This document shows positions 1 to 9,140 of a DNA stretch of 64,000 nt, piece by piece. Where the stretch lies: the NCBI GenBank assembly GCA_020634335.1, contig JACKBY010000007.1, forward strand, positions 112,075-176,074, in the 5' to 3' direction. A model generated the notes under the pieces. That model was not told the origin of the DNA. It saw only the letters and a list, made by a program, of their open reading frames with translations, and did no database searches. This DNA comes from Promineifilum sp. GTDB taxonomy: Bacteria; Chloroflexota; Anaerolineae; Promineifilales; Promineifilaceae. The position numbers and the translations under genes were made by a program. Each line of letters starts with the position of its first letter. The first letter of the stretch is position 1.

Positions 1-726
1 GTGCCTATCCGTATCGTCGAGTCCTACCCGGCCACCCTGGGTTGGTGGGGCGGCACTTATGCCTGGTCGCCGGACGGAAGCCAGATCGCCTATGCCTTTG
101 CCGATCAGATTGGGCTGTTGAACCTCCCTGAAGTTCTTAGCGCGATTGACGCGAATGGCCCGGCGGACATCCCCCAACCCACTCGAACTGTGCTGCACAC
201 ATTTGCGGAATACGAAACCGGGGCCGACTGGGCCTGGCTACCGGCTGTGGGCTGGTCGGCCGACAGTCGTTTTTTGTCCTTCACGACCTTCGTGAAGGAC
301 GAGGATCGCTTTGATCTTTGGTTGGCTGACACGATCGGAGAGACCACGCTGCCGTTCGTGGAAGGCGTGGGCATTTGGTCGGCCGTCCAGTGGTCATCGC
401 CGGATTTGCCGGCCGATTCCCGCTTGGCTTATTTACAAACTGTCGCTCCGGATGGCGACGAGGACAGCACATACGCCTTATGGGTGACGGGCAGTGATGG
501 GAGTGACAGGCGACGCGTGTTTCCACCGCAAGGCGAAGCGGGGCAATTCGCGCGTACCAGTTCGTCCTTGACCTGGGGGCCGGATGGCAATCAGGTGGCC
601 TTTGTCTTTGACGACGAGCTTCATCTGCTCGACCTGGCAACCGGCGACCTGTTTCGCGCCGGAGAAGATGATACGGTTAGTAGTCATCCGACCTGGGCCC
701 CCTACGGCGCGGCCGTCACGCCCTGA
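1..726 (+). CDS. TolB/WD40-like beta-propeller protein, 5' truncated
   Basis: The first 241 codons visible are the C-terminal part of a gene whose start lies left of the window. The translation contains repeated propeller-blade signatures of the TolB/PD40 type: WSPDGSQIAYAF near residue 23, a WSADSRFLSF blade near residue 85 and WGPDGNQVAFVF near residue 193. These are beta-strand blades, usually of extracytoplasmic proteins. No catalytic residues can be assigned. The stop (TGA 724-726) lies about 20 bases before the next gene on the same strand, so the two may be cotranscribed. The function is unknown. The GTG at base 1 is probably an internal valine, not the start. Confidence 0.75.
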   Translation: MPIRIVESYPATLGWWGGTYAWSPDGSQIAYAFADQIGLLNLPEVLSAIDANGPADIPQPTRTVLHTFAEYETGADWAWLPAVGWSADSRFLSFTTFVKDEDRFDLWLADTIGETTLPFVEGVGIWSAVQWSSPDLPADSRLAYLQTVAPDGDEDSTYALWVTGSDGSDRRRVFPPQGEAGQFARTSSSLTWGPDGNQVAFVFDDELHLLDLATGDLFRAGEDDTVSSHPTWAPYGAAVTP

Positions 727-744
727 TGCTGTTAACCATTTAAG

Positions 745-3700
745 GTGATGCTCATCCCGCATTCCGCTTCTCTCCGACGCCGGCGTCTGTTGACCCTCCT
801 GTCACTTGCTCTGGCGGCGCTGTGCCTGCTGGCAATTGGAGCGTTGTCGGCACGCGATGATTTCCTGACGCGCGGCATCTCCTACGGCCTGCCCGATCCC
901 GTGCCCCAGGGCGGGGCGCGGCTCGGCCTTAACGTTTACCTTGACCATGACGGCGCGGATGTAGAGGCAACCCTCGAGGACATCCATGCCCTGGGCATCA
1001 ATGACGTCAAACAGTCGTTCTACTATCGGGACGGTTACGAGTGGACAAGCGCCGACCGCATTATCGCCGCCGCCAGTGAGCGCGGCATGAATATCGTGCC
1101 CTTGTTGGATGGCGACCCGACCACGGGATTTGCGCCGCCCGACGACATGCAAACCTTTGCCGATTGGGCGAGCGAGTTTGCCCGGCGTTACGGCGAACAC
1201 ATTCGCCACTACATCATTTGGGACGAGCCGAACCTCGCCAGCCATTGGGGCGGCACAGCGACCAACCCGATCCAATATGCCGCCCTTCTGAATGCCACAT
1301 CAGCGGCAATTCGCGACGCCGACCCCGACGCGATCATCATCGCCGGACCGCTCGCGCCGACTACCGAAACAGGCCCCGACAACCTGACGGAGACTCTCTA
1401 TCTGCAATCCTTATACGAAGCCGGAGCCGGCGATGCATTCGACATCGTCGCCGCCAAGCCCTATGGTTTCGATACGGGGCCGGAGGATCGCGCCGTCGAT
1501 GTTGACCGGCTAAATTTCAGTCGCACCATTTTGCTACGCGAATTGATGCAGGCGCAAGGCGATGGGCACAAAGCCATCTGGGCCGGTAATTGGGGCTGGA
1601 ACAGCTTGCCCAACGGTTGGTTGGGTGAGCCATCGATTTGGGGCCAGACGAGCGAGGCGAATCAGGCCGTCAACACTGTGGCCGCGCTGGAACGCGCGCG
1701 CCGCGAGTGGCCGTGGATGGGGGTGCTTTTCCTGGAAAATTGGGAGCCGAACGCACCGGCCGACAACCCGCGGTGGGGCTTCAGCATTGCCGGGCGGAGC
1801 ACGGCCGATGCGCTGGCCGCCTATCTGACCGCCCAGCCACCTGATCTGGCTATGCCCGGTTTTCACCCGGCCGACGCGCGAGATCCATCCCAGCAGTTCA
1901 GCGGGGAATGGGAGTTCTCGCCCGAATTCGGCGCCGACATCGGCCAATCCGGCGACGCGGTTCGCTTCTCATTTTGGGGAACCGACGCAGGCGTGCGGGT
2001 GCGCCGCGCCGACTTCCGTGCCCGATTCTACGTGACCATCGACGGACGCCCAGCCAACGCTCTACCCCAGGATGAGAACGGCGCTACCCTGGTCTTAACC
2101 TCCCCGGACCCCACCCAGGATTACCTCAGCACCGAATGGGTAGCCCGCAACCTGCCGCCGGGCCCCCATATTCTGGAGCTTGTCGCCGCGCGCGGGTGGG
2201 ATCAATGGGCATTGGACGGGTTTAGCATCGGCTATCGGCCGGCGGGGACGACTCAGCCGTGGATTCCACCAGCTCTGGCGGCTTTGGTTCTCGTTTTCCT
2301 CGTAGTGGCTATTGTGTGGGGGCGAGACGCGGAGTGGGGCGCGCTGTGGCCCGCGGCCCAAACAATTTTCGGCCGGCTGGGCGAGCGCGCCCAATTAGTG
2401 GTTGTGGCCGGCGTAGCCGCTCTCGTTGCGCTCACCGGCTGGCTGACGTGGGGGCAGGAAGCGCTGGGCCTCTACCGTCGTTTGGGCGACGCTGGGCAAC
2501 TAGCGGTGACGGCCGCCGCGGCAACGGTGTTCTACGTTACGCCGTCCTTCATCCTCTTTGCGGCGGCCTTACTGGTCCTTTATGGCCTGCTGGTCTTGCG
2601 ACCGGCCTGGGGCGTGGCCCTCATCGCGCTGACCATACCATTCTACGTACCGCCCTTACCTAAACTAATCCTTGGCTATCGATTCTCGCCGGTTGAGGTC
2701 TTCACACTGGTGGCGACGGCCGCCTGGCTCACGCGCGCCGTTCTCGATACAGATTTGAGAACAAGACGAGAGTCGTTTCGCCTGAGCGGCATCCACCTGA
2801 GGCGCGCGGATTGGGCAGCACTGACTTTTATACTGGTTGCCACCTTCTCACTGGCTTTCACCGAGTTCCTGGGCGTCGCTGTGAACGAATGGCGAGTTGT
2901 GATCGTGGAGCCGTTTCTGTTCTATCTGCTGCTGCGCGTAGTTCGCCTGCGCAACAGCGAGATGTGGGTGGTAATCGATGCCTTCGTGCTCAGCGGCGTT
3001 ATCGTCGCCCTCTATGGGCTGTGGCAGTACGCTACCGGCCAAAACCTCATAACGGCCGAGGGCGGATTGCTGCGACTGCGCTCTATCTACGGCTCGCCGA
3101 ACAACGTGGCCCTGTATCTGGAACGCATCCTACCGCTTCTGGTCGCCATGGGATTGTTGGGCGAACGCGCACTCCATGGCCGGCGGCGATGGGTCTACCC
3201 GGCAGTACTCATACCTCTGACCATAGCCTTGCTGCTCACCTTCAGCAAGGGGGCATTGTTTCTGGGAGTACCAGTGTCGCTGGCCGTAGTCTTCTGGACG
3301 TGGCAACGGCGAGCGGGACGGCGTACCTGGCCGTGGCTTGCGGCCGGATTGGCCGGTGGAATAGTGGCCGTGGTTGTGGCGAGCCAAATTCCGGCTCTGG
3401 CGGCGCGGCTCGATCTCTTCGGCACGACCGGCTTTTTTCGGGTAAGTCTGTGGCGGGCGGCCATCCACATGTTTGCCGACCATCCCTGGTTCGGCGTCGG
3501 TCTGGACAACTTTCTCTACGCCTATCGCGGCCGCTACATTCTCGACGCCGCCTGGCAAGAGCCAAATTTGAACCACCCCCACAACATCCTGCTTGATTTC
3601 GCCACCCGGTTGGGCGTACTGGGGTTGGTGACGGGCGGCTGGCTGATATGGGAAGCAGGGCGCGCGGCGTCGCAGGCGCTCAGGCACGCCGGGCCAACCT

Positions 3701-3876
3701 GGCGGCCCGTGGCCGCCGGCCTGAGCGGCGCACTGGCCGCCATGCTGGCCCATGGTTTGGTCGACCACAGCTTTTTCCTGATCGACCTGGCCTTCACCTT
3801 TTTCCTCCTCCTGGGCATATGCGTCTGGATGGCGGAGCGCCCCTTTGAGGACTCGTCTAGTCTAACTAGCCAATAA
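745..3876 (+). CDS. Glycoside-hydrolase-like domain fused to O-antigen-ligase-like (Wzy/WaaL) membrane domain
   Basis: This is a 1043-residue two-part protein. Residues about 10-30 form a signal anchor. Residues about 50-360 resemble a TIM-barrel glycoside hydrolase of the cellulase/GH39 kind: IIWDEPN near residue 157 carries a candidate acid/base Glu and LFLENWEPN near residue 330 a candidate nucleophile. Residues 370-500 look like a beta-sandwich. From about residue 505 there are many hydrophobic helices, followed by a loop with LNHPHNILLDFATRLG near residue 945, which matches the Wzy_C/O-antigen ligase family. The family joins or polymerises glycans at the outer membrane face. The barrel domain could bind or trim the product. 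GTG 745 and ATG 748 are adjacent possible starts. The gene ends 11 bases inside the convergent K+ channel gene. Confidence 0.75.
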   Translation: MMLIPHSASLRRRRLLTLLSLALAALCLLAIGALSARDDFLTRGISYGLPDPVPQGGARLGLNVYLDHDGADVEATLEDIHALGINDVKQSFYYRDGYEWTSADRIIAAASERGMNIVPLLDGDPTTGFAPPDDMQTFADWASEFARRYGEHIRHYIIWDEPNLASHWGGTATNPIQYAALLNATSAAIRDADPDAIIIAGPLAPTTETGPDNLTETLYLQSLYEAGAGDAFDIVAAKPYGFDTGPEDRAVDVDRLNFSRTILLRELMQAQGDGHKAIWAGNWGWNSLPNGWLGEPSIWGQTSEANQAVNTVAALERARREWPWMGVLFLENWEPNAPADNPRWGFSIAGRSTADALAAYLTAQPPDLAMPGFHPADARDPSQQFSGEWEFSPEFGADIGQSGDAVRFSFWGTDAGVRVRRADFRARFYVTIDGRPANALPQDENGATLVLTSPDPTQDYLSTEWVARNLPPGPHILELVAARGWDQWALDGFSIGYRPAGTTQPWIPPALAALVLVFLVVAIVWGRDAEWGALWPAAQTIFGRLGERAQLVVVAGVAALVALTGWLTWGQEALGLYRRLGDAGQLAVTAAAATVFYVTPSFILFAAALLVLYGLLVLRPAWGVALIALTIPFYVPPLPKLILGYRFSPVEVFTLVATAAWLTRAVLDTDLRTRRESFRLSGIHLRRADWAALTFILVATFSLAFTEFLGVAVNEWRVVIVEPFLFYLLLRVVRLRNSEMWVVIDAFVLSGVIVALYGLWQYATGQNLITAEGGLLRLRSIYGSPNNVALYLERILPLLVAMGLLGERALHGRRRWVYPAVLIPLTIALLLTFSKGALFLGVPVSLAVVFWTWQRRAGRRTWPWLAAGLAGGIVAVVVASQIPALAARLDLFGTTGFFRVSLWRAAIHMFADHPWFGVGLDNFLYAYRGRYILDAAWQEPNLNHPHNILLDFATRLGVLGLVTGGWLIWEAGRAASQALRHAGPTWRPVAAGLSGALAAMLAHGLVDHSFFLIDLAFTFFLLLGICVWMAERPFEDSSSLTSQ

Positions 3877-5296
3877 GAAGGCGCTCTTCGGGATAACTGA
3901 CAGCCGGGGGAACGGTTGGTCGCGCCAGCGTGATGATGATCGTCAACGTGCCGATGCGCCCAAAGAACATCAACCCGGCCATCAACAGTTGCCCGAAAAG
4001 GTTGAGTCGCGGCGTCAACATCAGCGAGTAGCCGGTTGTGGAGAAAGCTGAAACCGATTCGATCAGGGCCGCGGACAAGCTGATGTTGTCCTGGGTGTAA
4101 AGCAGCAACCAGGTAGCGACGGCAATCACGACCGTGGCGGCGGTCAATACAGCTGTGGCTTTGTAGAGCAGTTCTAGGGGAATTGTGCGGCGGCCGACGA
4201 CGATCTCTCCCTCTCCCCGTACAAAGCCCCTAAAGGCCAGGACGAGGATGGCGAATGTACTGGTAGTTATTCCCCCGCCCATCGAAGCGGGCGACGCGCC
4301 GATGAACATCAAAAATGTCAGTAGCAGCGTGTTGGCCGGCTCCAACTGGCCGAACTGCTCGGTAACGGTGAACCCCGCTGTGCGGCTGGCGACCGAGTGA
4401 AAAAAAGCCAGTAGGAACAGGCGTGCGGCACCTTCCTGGTCGTAAACCGAGCGAAACTTTAATTCGGTCAGGAAAAACAGTACTGTACCGAACAGAATCA
4501 GGGCAGCGGCGGTTACCAACGTCAAACGCGTATGCAAGGAAAAGCGGCGACGATGGCGATATTGGAGGACGTCGCTAACAACCGGTATGCCGATCCCGCC
4601 CAGGAAGATGAGCGATGATAAGGTCAGCAAGGTAAAAGCGTCGGTGGGAAACCTGGCCGAAGAGATCGGCGTGTTGGAAAACAGGTCGAAACTGGCGTTG
4701 GTAAAAGCGGAGATGGCATGGAAAACGGCATAATAAGCGGCGCGATCTGCCCCGTAGAAGCGCGTCCAATTGATCCACAGCAGCAGCGCCCCCAAGGCTT
4801 CCACGAGCAAAACGGCGACCAGGATTTGTGTGGTCAAGCGAAGGATTTGTTTGGCCGAAATCAACCCCAGCGAATCGCGCAGCGTAAGCCGTTCAGCAAA
4901 CGTCACATGCTTGCCGGCTAATCGAAAAACGGTGATAGCCATCACCATGAAGCCGATACCTCCCAATTGCATCAGAAGCATCAACACCACCTGGCCGAAC
5001 GTGGACAGGTCGCGGCTAGGCGTGATGATGGTCAGCCCAGTCGTGGAGACGGCCGAAACCGTTGTGAAGAAGGCCTCATTCAGCGTCAGCGGCCGTCGCG
5101 CGCCGCTAATCGGCAGCAACAGAAGGATCGTGCCAACAATGACCAGCACGCCCAAACCACCGACAAGCCCCAGGCCGCGTTCCGCCTGGCCCAGTTTGGG
5201 GGCCCGCACGCGCAACGATATGATCCGCGTCAGGGACTTTCGCGAGACCCAGGAACCGCCGTGATTCTCCTCCGTCGGGGGCGACGGGTCAGTCAC
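3866..5296 (-). CDS. TrkH/KtrB-family potassium channel subunit
   Basis: This is the membrane subunit of a K+ uptake system, 476 residues, close to the usual KtrB/TrkH length. The four pore-loop selectivity segments can be read in order: STTGL near residue 87, TNASFD near 200, RTAGFT near 310 and STTGYS near 425. Each sits between hydrophobic helices, giving the four-fold M1-P-M2 arrangement. The start is GTG at 5296, which lies inside the last codons of the upstream RCK gene (8-base overlap), so translation is probably coupled. Family knowledge says the channel is gated by the cytoplasmic RCK ring encoded by that gene. The 3' end overlaps the convergent O-antigen-ligase-like gene by 11 bases. 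Confidence 0.93.
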   Translation of the reverse strand: MTDPSPPTEENHGGSWVSRKSLTRIISLRVRAPKLGQAERGLGLVGGLGVLVIVGTILLLLPISGARRPLTLNEAFFTTVSAVSTTGLTIITPSRDLSTFGQVVLMLLMQLGGIGFMVMAITVFRLAGKHVTFAERLTLRDSLGLISAKQILRLTTQILVAVLLVEALGALLLWINWTRFYGADRAAYYAVFHAISAFTNASFDLFSNTPISSARFPTDAFTLLTLSSLIFLGGIGIPVVSDVLQYRHRRRFSLHTRLTLVTAAALILFGTVLFFLTELKFRSVYDQEGAARLFLLAFFHSVASRTAGFTVTEQFGQLEPANTLLLTFLMFIGASPASMGGGITTSTFAILVLAFRGFVRGEGEIVVGRRTIPLELLYKATAVLTAATVVIAVATWLLLYTQDNISLSAALIESVSAFSTTGYSLMLTPRLNLFGQLLMAGLMFFGRIGTLTIIITLARPTVPPAVSYPEERLLIG

Positions 5297-5975
5297 GACG
5301 GCGATTTTCCTCCCGCAGTACGCCGATTGCCTCCTCGGGGCCGGCTACCAGCAATTCATCGTTGTGGGCCACAGGCGTTTCCGGCGGGGGATTGTAGATA
5401 ACGTCGCGGCCGGCCATGAGCAGGATCGAAAGGTCAGCCGGGTAGCCGGCCATCAACTCCCCCAAAGTGCCCTGGTAGGGATAAGGAGGACGCCACTTGA
5501 TAGCTACCTGGTTGCCGAAACGAAAATGGGTGAACTGCGGCATGTGACTCGTCAACTGATAGGCAATGGCCCGGGCCGATTCGATATCCGGTGTCACAAC
5601 ATCATCCGCGCCGATGCGCAACAACACGCGACGATCCCGTTCAGACTGAGCCTCACACACCACGCGTTTGATGCCTAACTCTTTCAGGGCCAGCGTGATC
5701 AGGACGGATTGAGCGATGTTGCCGCCGACGGCGACGACCGCTACTTCGAAGGCATCGACGCCAATAGAGGCCATGGTCTCATAATCACCAGCATCGAGAA
5801 TTGCCAGCTCGCGGATATTGTCCGACAGCCGTTGCACGACCTCCCGATTGCGGTCTATTCCCAGTACCTGATATCCCAGCTCTTGTAGACTAAGCGCCAG
5901 ATTTTCGCCGAAGCTGTCTAGTCCGATAATCACGAAATCATTCTTGACGCGCTTGCCGGCCATATTCAATCCCAT
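5289..5975 (-). CDS. TrkA/KtrA-family RCK regulator of K+ transport
   Basis: This is a 228-residue cytoplasmic regulator with an N-terminal Rossmann RCK domain (residues about 8-140). The dinucleotide-binding stretch VIIGLDSFGENLALSL is followed by GIDRN, where the Asp normally contacts the adenosine ribose. An RCK_C-like domain follows at about residues 150-220. KtrA proteins form octameric rings that bind ATP/ADP or NAD(H) and gate the KtrB channel. Here the channel gene follows immediately with an 8-base overlap, giving a two-gene operon. The ATG at 5975 gives MGLNMAGKRV. The second Met at residue 5 is an alternative start and would shorten the protein by four residues. Confidence 0.92.
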   Translation of the reverse strand: MGLNMAGKRVKNDFVIIGLDSFGENLALSLQELGYQVLGIDRNREVVQRLSDNIRELAILDAGDYETMASIGVDAFEVAVVAVGGNIAQSVLITLALKELGIKRVVCEAQSERDRRVLLRIGADDVVTPDIESARAIAYQLTSHMPQFTHFRFGNQVAIKWRPPYPYQGTLGELMAGYPADLSILLMAGRDVIYNPPPETPVAHNDELLVAGPEEAIGVLREENRRRD

Positions 5976-6142
5976 CAGGTTCTAATTGCCCTTCATCGTG
6001 TGTCAGCAGTCTATCTTCCCACTTTCAGCGTCCTCCAACGTTGTTAGAAGATGCTGAACTGTTGGACGACCGTCTTCCACGCACTAACGCTATACGCTAC
6101 AATCTTCTCCGGTCGAGTTGCTCAAACCTGGCCAAGTATTCT

Positions 6143-7483
6143 ATGCGAAAAAATCGGCTACTTCCGCTCATCATCCTGCTGATAGCAGGAATTATAGCAA
6201 TAGGCTTGATGCCGTCCATTCTGCGGAGTTTGCCCACGCGCTATGCCATACGTTTGCCGCAACCGCTGCAGGCCCTGGCGCTGCCGGCCGACCCAACGCC
6301 TATCCTGCCGACCGTTGCTGCGCCCAGCGCGGCTGCCGGTCTCATCGCTCAGGCAATCCCGCCGCCGGCTGTCGTGATATCGACGCCATTGGCTACGCCC
6401 ACGTTGGCCCGGCAAGGTGACGACACTAACGAACCGCTTGACCCCACGGCGACAGCCTCGCCAACCGAGTTGCCGACGGTCACACCCTGGCCTGTCCCCG
6501 CCGCTGCCCGGATGAACGGCTTTACCCACGTGTATCAGGAGTGGAACAACTGCGGCCCGGCGACGATGGTGATGGCTTTGTCCTACTTCGGTCGTGTCTA
6601 TAGCCAGCGGGATACCGCGCGAGTCATGCGGCCCAATCAGGAAGATCGCAACGTGACGCCTCAGGAAATGGCCGCCTATGTGGAGGCACAAGAAGGAGTC
6701 GGCGCTATCTCTCGCGTCGGCGGCGACCTCAACCTGCTGAAACGCCTGCTGGCTAACGAAATCCCGGTCATCATTGAGATAGGGTTCGACCCGCCCGGCG
6801 AATACCAGTGGCTGGGCTGGTATGGTCACTATCTGTTGCCGGTAGCCTATGACGACGCCTCAAGACAACTATGGGTCTATGATTCGTGGCTGGGCACCAG
6901 CGAGGTTCCTCAGACCAACGCCGACCCCAACGGCCGCATTTTGACCTATGACGAGTTGGAAGCCGACTGGGCCCAGTTCAACCGTTCCTACATTGTAGTG
7001 TACGAAGCGGATCAGGCAGCATTGGTCAAGGAACTGCTGGGCGAAACAGTGCTTGATGACGCCGCCATGTGGCAACATAGTCTCGAACACGCTCAGGCAG
7101 ACGCCCGTCAGGACGAGGGCAATGCCTTCTACTGGTTCAATCTGGGAACAACCTATAATGCGCTGGGCCGGTATGAAGAAGCGGCCGTCGCATTCGATCA
7201 GGCCCGGTCTATCGGCTTGCCCTGGCGTATGCTGTGGTATCAGTTTGGGCCTTATGAAGCATATTACCACACCGGACGGTATGAAGATATCGTGCTGTTG
7301 GCTGATACGACATTGCAGGACCGGCCCTATCTGGAAGAATCTTTTTATTATCTGGGGCTGGCGCAGTCCGCCTTGGGTGACGATGCATCCGCGCGCGCCA
7401 GTCTGGAGAAGGCGACCGCGTTAAACCCCAATTTCGCGCCGGCCGCGCAGGCGTTGGCCGAGTTAGCACCCCCCAACGGGTAG
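6143..7483 (+). CDS. Membrane-anchored C39-family cysteine peptidase with TPR domain (copy 1)
   Basis: The protein is 446 residues counted from ATG 6143. A longer frame opens at 6041, but its first 34 codons precede a clear signal anchor (residues 5-25). A TACAAT hexamer at 6098-6103 would also place transcription after that ATG. A Pro/Thr-rich linker (about 75-130) leads to a papain-like C39 domain with WNNCGPATMV (Cys137), GHYLLPV (His229) and VYDSW (Asp247), so the triad is intact. C-terminal TPRs (about 325-445) start at FYWFNLGTTYNALGRYEEA. C39 peptidases are best known for cleaving double-glycine leaders inside bacteriocin ABC exporters. Here the domain stands alone outside the membrane and the substrate is unknown. 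The next gene is a paralogue. Confidence 0.85.
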   Translation: MRKNRLLPLIILLIAGIIAIGLMPSILRSLPTRYAIRLPQPLQALALPADPTPILPTVAAPSAAAGLIAQAIPPPAVVISTPLATPTLARQGDDTNEPLDPTATASPTELPTVTPWPVPAAARMNGFTHVYQEWNNCGPATMVMALSYFGRVYSQRDTARVMRPNQEDRNVTPQEMAAYVEAQEGVGAISRVGGDLNLLKRLLANEIPVIIEIGFDPPGEYQWLGWYGHYLLPVAYDDASRQLWVYDSWLGTSEVPQTNADPNGRILTYDELEADWAQFNRSYIVVYEADQAALVKELLGETVLDDAAMWQHSLEHAQADARQDEGNAFYWFNLGTTYNALGRYEEAAVAFDQARSIGLPWRMLWYQFGPYEAYYHTGRYEDIVLLADTTLQDRPYLEESFYYLGLAQSALGDDASARASLEKATALNPNFAPAAQALAELAPPNG

Positions 7484-7519
7484 CGACTTACGGGAATGGA
7501 TTCGGAGAACCAAAAAGAC

Positions 7520-8926
7520 ATGCGTAAACGCACAAAAAGCATCATTCTGCTCATTGCTGTAGGCCAGATGTTGATCATATTGGGTCTGTTGGCCCTGCCG
7601 ACCGTTGTCCAGGCCATACCCGGCCGCTATCGCGTCTGGTTGCAGGAAAACCATCCGGCCATGGGCCAAATATCGGAAGGCGTAATCGCCCAGGTAGCTC
7701 CCGTAGCCACGGCTCTGCCGGCCGCCCAACCGGATACACAGCCGCAGATCGATCTTTCTTCGCTCGTGGCCCAACAACCGGCCGGCGCGTTGGAAAGCGC
7801 GGTCGACACCGGTGACGCGATTAATCTGCCTCAGCCGGAGATTGGGACCACGCCCACGGCCCAATCCGACGTTGAGCCGACGGCCGCGGTCGCTACAGCT
7901 ACGCTTGAGCCAACCAGCACCCCCGCCCCCACGGCCACGGCCATGCCGTTGCCCAATCGGGTTATTCTCGAGGGGATGAGCGTCGTCAAACAGTCATTCA
8001 ACAATTGCGGCCCAGCCAACCTCACCCAGGTGTTGAACTGGTATGGATCGGACATTACCCAGGAAGATGTGGCGTCCTATCTGAAGCCCAATCCCGAAGA
8101 TCGGAATGTAAGTCCGTGGCAAATTTCTGATTATGTCAATGAGCAGATGGGCGGTTTCAAGGCCATCACGCGCAGCGGCGGCGATCTGGAAATGATCAAG
8201 CGCTTTCTGGCTGCCGGGTTCCCTGTGGTCATCGAAAAGGGCTATCAATTGCCCGATTCGGGCTGGTGGGGTCACTATCTGACCGTCTACGGTTATGACG
8301 ACGATCTGGAAGAACTGTATAGCCAGGACTCCTACCTGGGGCCTTTTGACGGCAGTGGCCGCACGGATGCCTATCGGGAATTCTTGCCTTTCTGGCAACA
8401 GTTCAACAACACCTTCTACATCGTCTATCGCCCGGAACAAGAGGAAACAGTCGCCTCGCTGATGGGTGCGGATATGTTCGACGACGTCAAGATGTGGCAG
8501 AATGTGGCCGCCAACGCCGAGCAAGAAACCAGAGAGCGGCCGGACGATGCGTTCTCGTGGTTCAATCTGGGCACAGCCCTCACGCGCATCGGCGGCCTGA
8601 CCGGCGATAACAATTATTATCAGGGCGGCGCGCAGGCTTTTGACAAGGCGCGCGAAATCGGGTTGCCGCCGCGCATGTTGTGGTACCAGTTCGAGCCATA
8701 TCTGGCCTACTTGCGCACCGATCGCTATCAGGATATCGTCGACCTGGCCGACGCCACGCTTGAAACGCAGGGCGGCCGAAATGTGGAGGAAACCTTCCTG
8801 TACAAAGGCCATGCGCTGGCTTATCTGGGCGATGTCTCCGGGGCTATCGCCGCCTATCGAGCTTCCCTGGCGGCCAATGAGAATTTCTATCCGGCACAGA
8901 TAGCGTTGGATTCCCTGGGCGGATAA
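7520..8926 (+). CDS. Membrane-anchored C39-family cysteine peptidase with TPR domain (copy 2)
   Basis: This is a tandem paralogue of the preceding gene with the same layout. It has an N-terminal signal anchor, a Pro/Thr/Ala-rich linker, a C39 domain with FNNCGPANLT (Cys163), GHYLTVYGYDDD (His252) and SQDSY (Asp270), and C-terminal TPRs beginning at FSWFNLGTALTRIGG. I prefer ATG 7520 (MRKRTKS) because GGAGAA precedes it at a suitable distance and it mirrors the MRKNR start of copy 1. ATG 7496 is eight codons upstream in the same frame. The two proteins also share PEDRNVSPWQ-like and GGDLxxxKR segments, so they arose by duplication. A terminator follows at 8955. The substrate is unknown. Confidence 0.85.
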   Translation: MRKRTKSIILLIAVGQMLIILGLLALPTVVQAIPGRYRVWLQENHPAMGQISEGVIAQVAPVATALPAAQPDTQPQIDLSSLVAQQPAGALESAVDTGDAINLPQPEIGTTPTAQSDVEPTAAVATATLEPTSTPAPTATAMPLPNRVILEGMSVVKQSFNNCGPANLTQVLNWYGSDITQEDVASYLKPNPEDRNVSPWQISDYVNEQMGGFKAITRSGGDLEMIKRFLAAGFPVVIEKGYQLPDSGWWGHYLTVYGYDDDLEELYSQDSYLGPFDGSGRTDAYREFLPFWQQFNNTFYIVYRPEQEETVASLMGADMFDDVKMWQNVAANAEQETRERPDDAFSWFNLGTALTRIGGLTGDNNYYQGGAQAFDKAREIGLPPRMLWYQFEPYLAYLRTDRYQDIVDLADATLETQGGRNVEETFLYKGHALAYLGDVSGAIAAYRASLAANENFYPAQIALDSLGG

Positions 8927-8954
8927 TCAACCAGGTACAAAAGTAGAGCCTCCC

Positions 8955-9002
8955 AAGCGTCGGTCTGAAAAGCATTCATCTGATTTTCAGCCCGACGCTT
9001 TT
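8955..9002 (+). terminator. Rho-independent terminator after the C39 peptidase pair
   Basis: The arm AAGCGTCGG (8955-8963) pairs with CCGACGCTT (8992-9000). After a one-base mismatch, CTGAAAA (8965-8971) pairs with TTTTCAG (8984-8990). The loop is 12 bases and two further T residues follow. The position just after the second peptidase stop and before the next promoter fits an end of transcription. The T tract is short. Confidence 0.75.
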
Positions 9003-9017
9003 ACATTGTCGGTTCGG

Positions 9018-9048
9018 TTGGCAGATCCTTCGCTAATCGGGCTATAAT
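9018..9048 (+). promoter_or_regulatory. Sigma70-type promoter for the aldehyde dehydrogenase gene
   Basis: A perfect TATAAT (9043-9048) is preceded by TTGGCA (9018-9023) with a 19-base spacer, slightly longer than ideal. It lies directly after the terminator at 8955-9002 and about 90 bases before the dehydrogenase start, so it probably begins the metabolic cluster. Confidence 0.6.
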
Positions 9049-9140
9049 AGAGTGTGGTGGAGATTATTTTCCCAACCGCACGGCAGGCAAGCGCCTATTC
9101 TTTTCCACACGATCCCACATTACCTACTGAGGAGATATTG

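Noticed and set aside
6041..6142. Upstream start of the first C39 peptidase
   Set aside because: It would put 34 polar residues before a typical signal anchor and begins before a probable transcription start.
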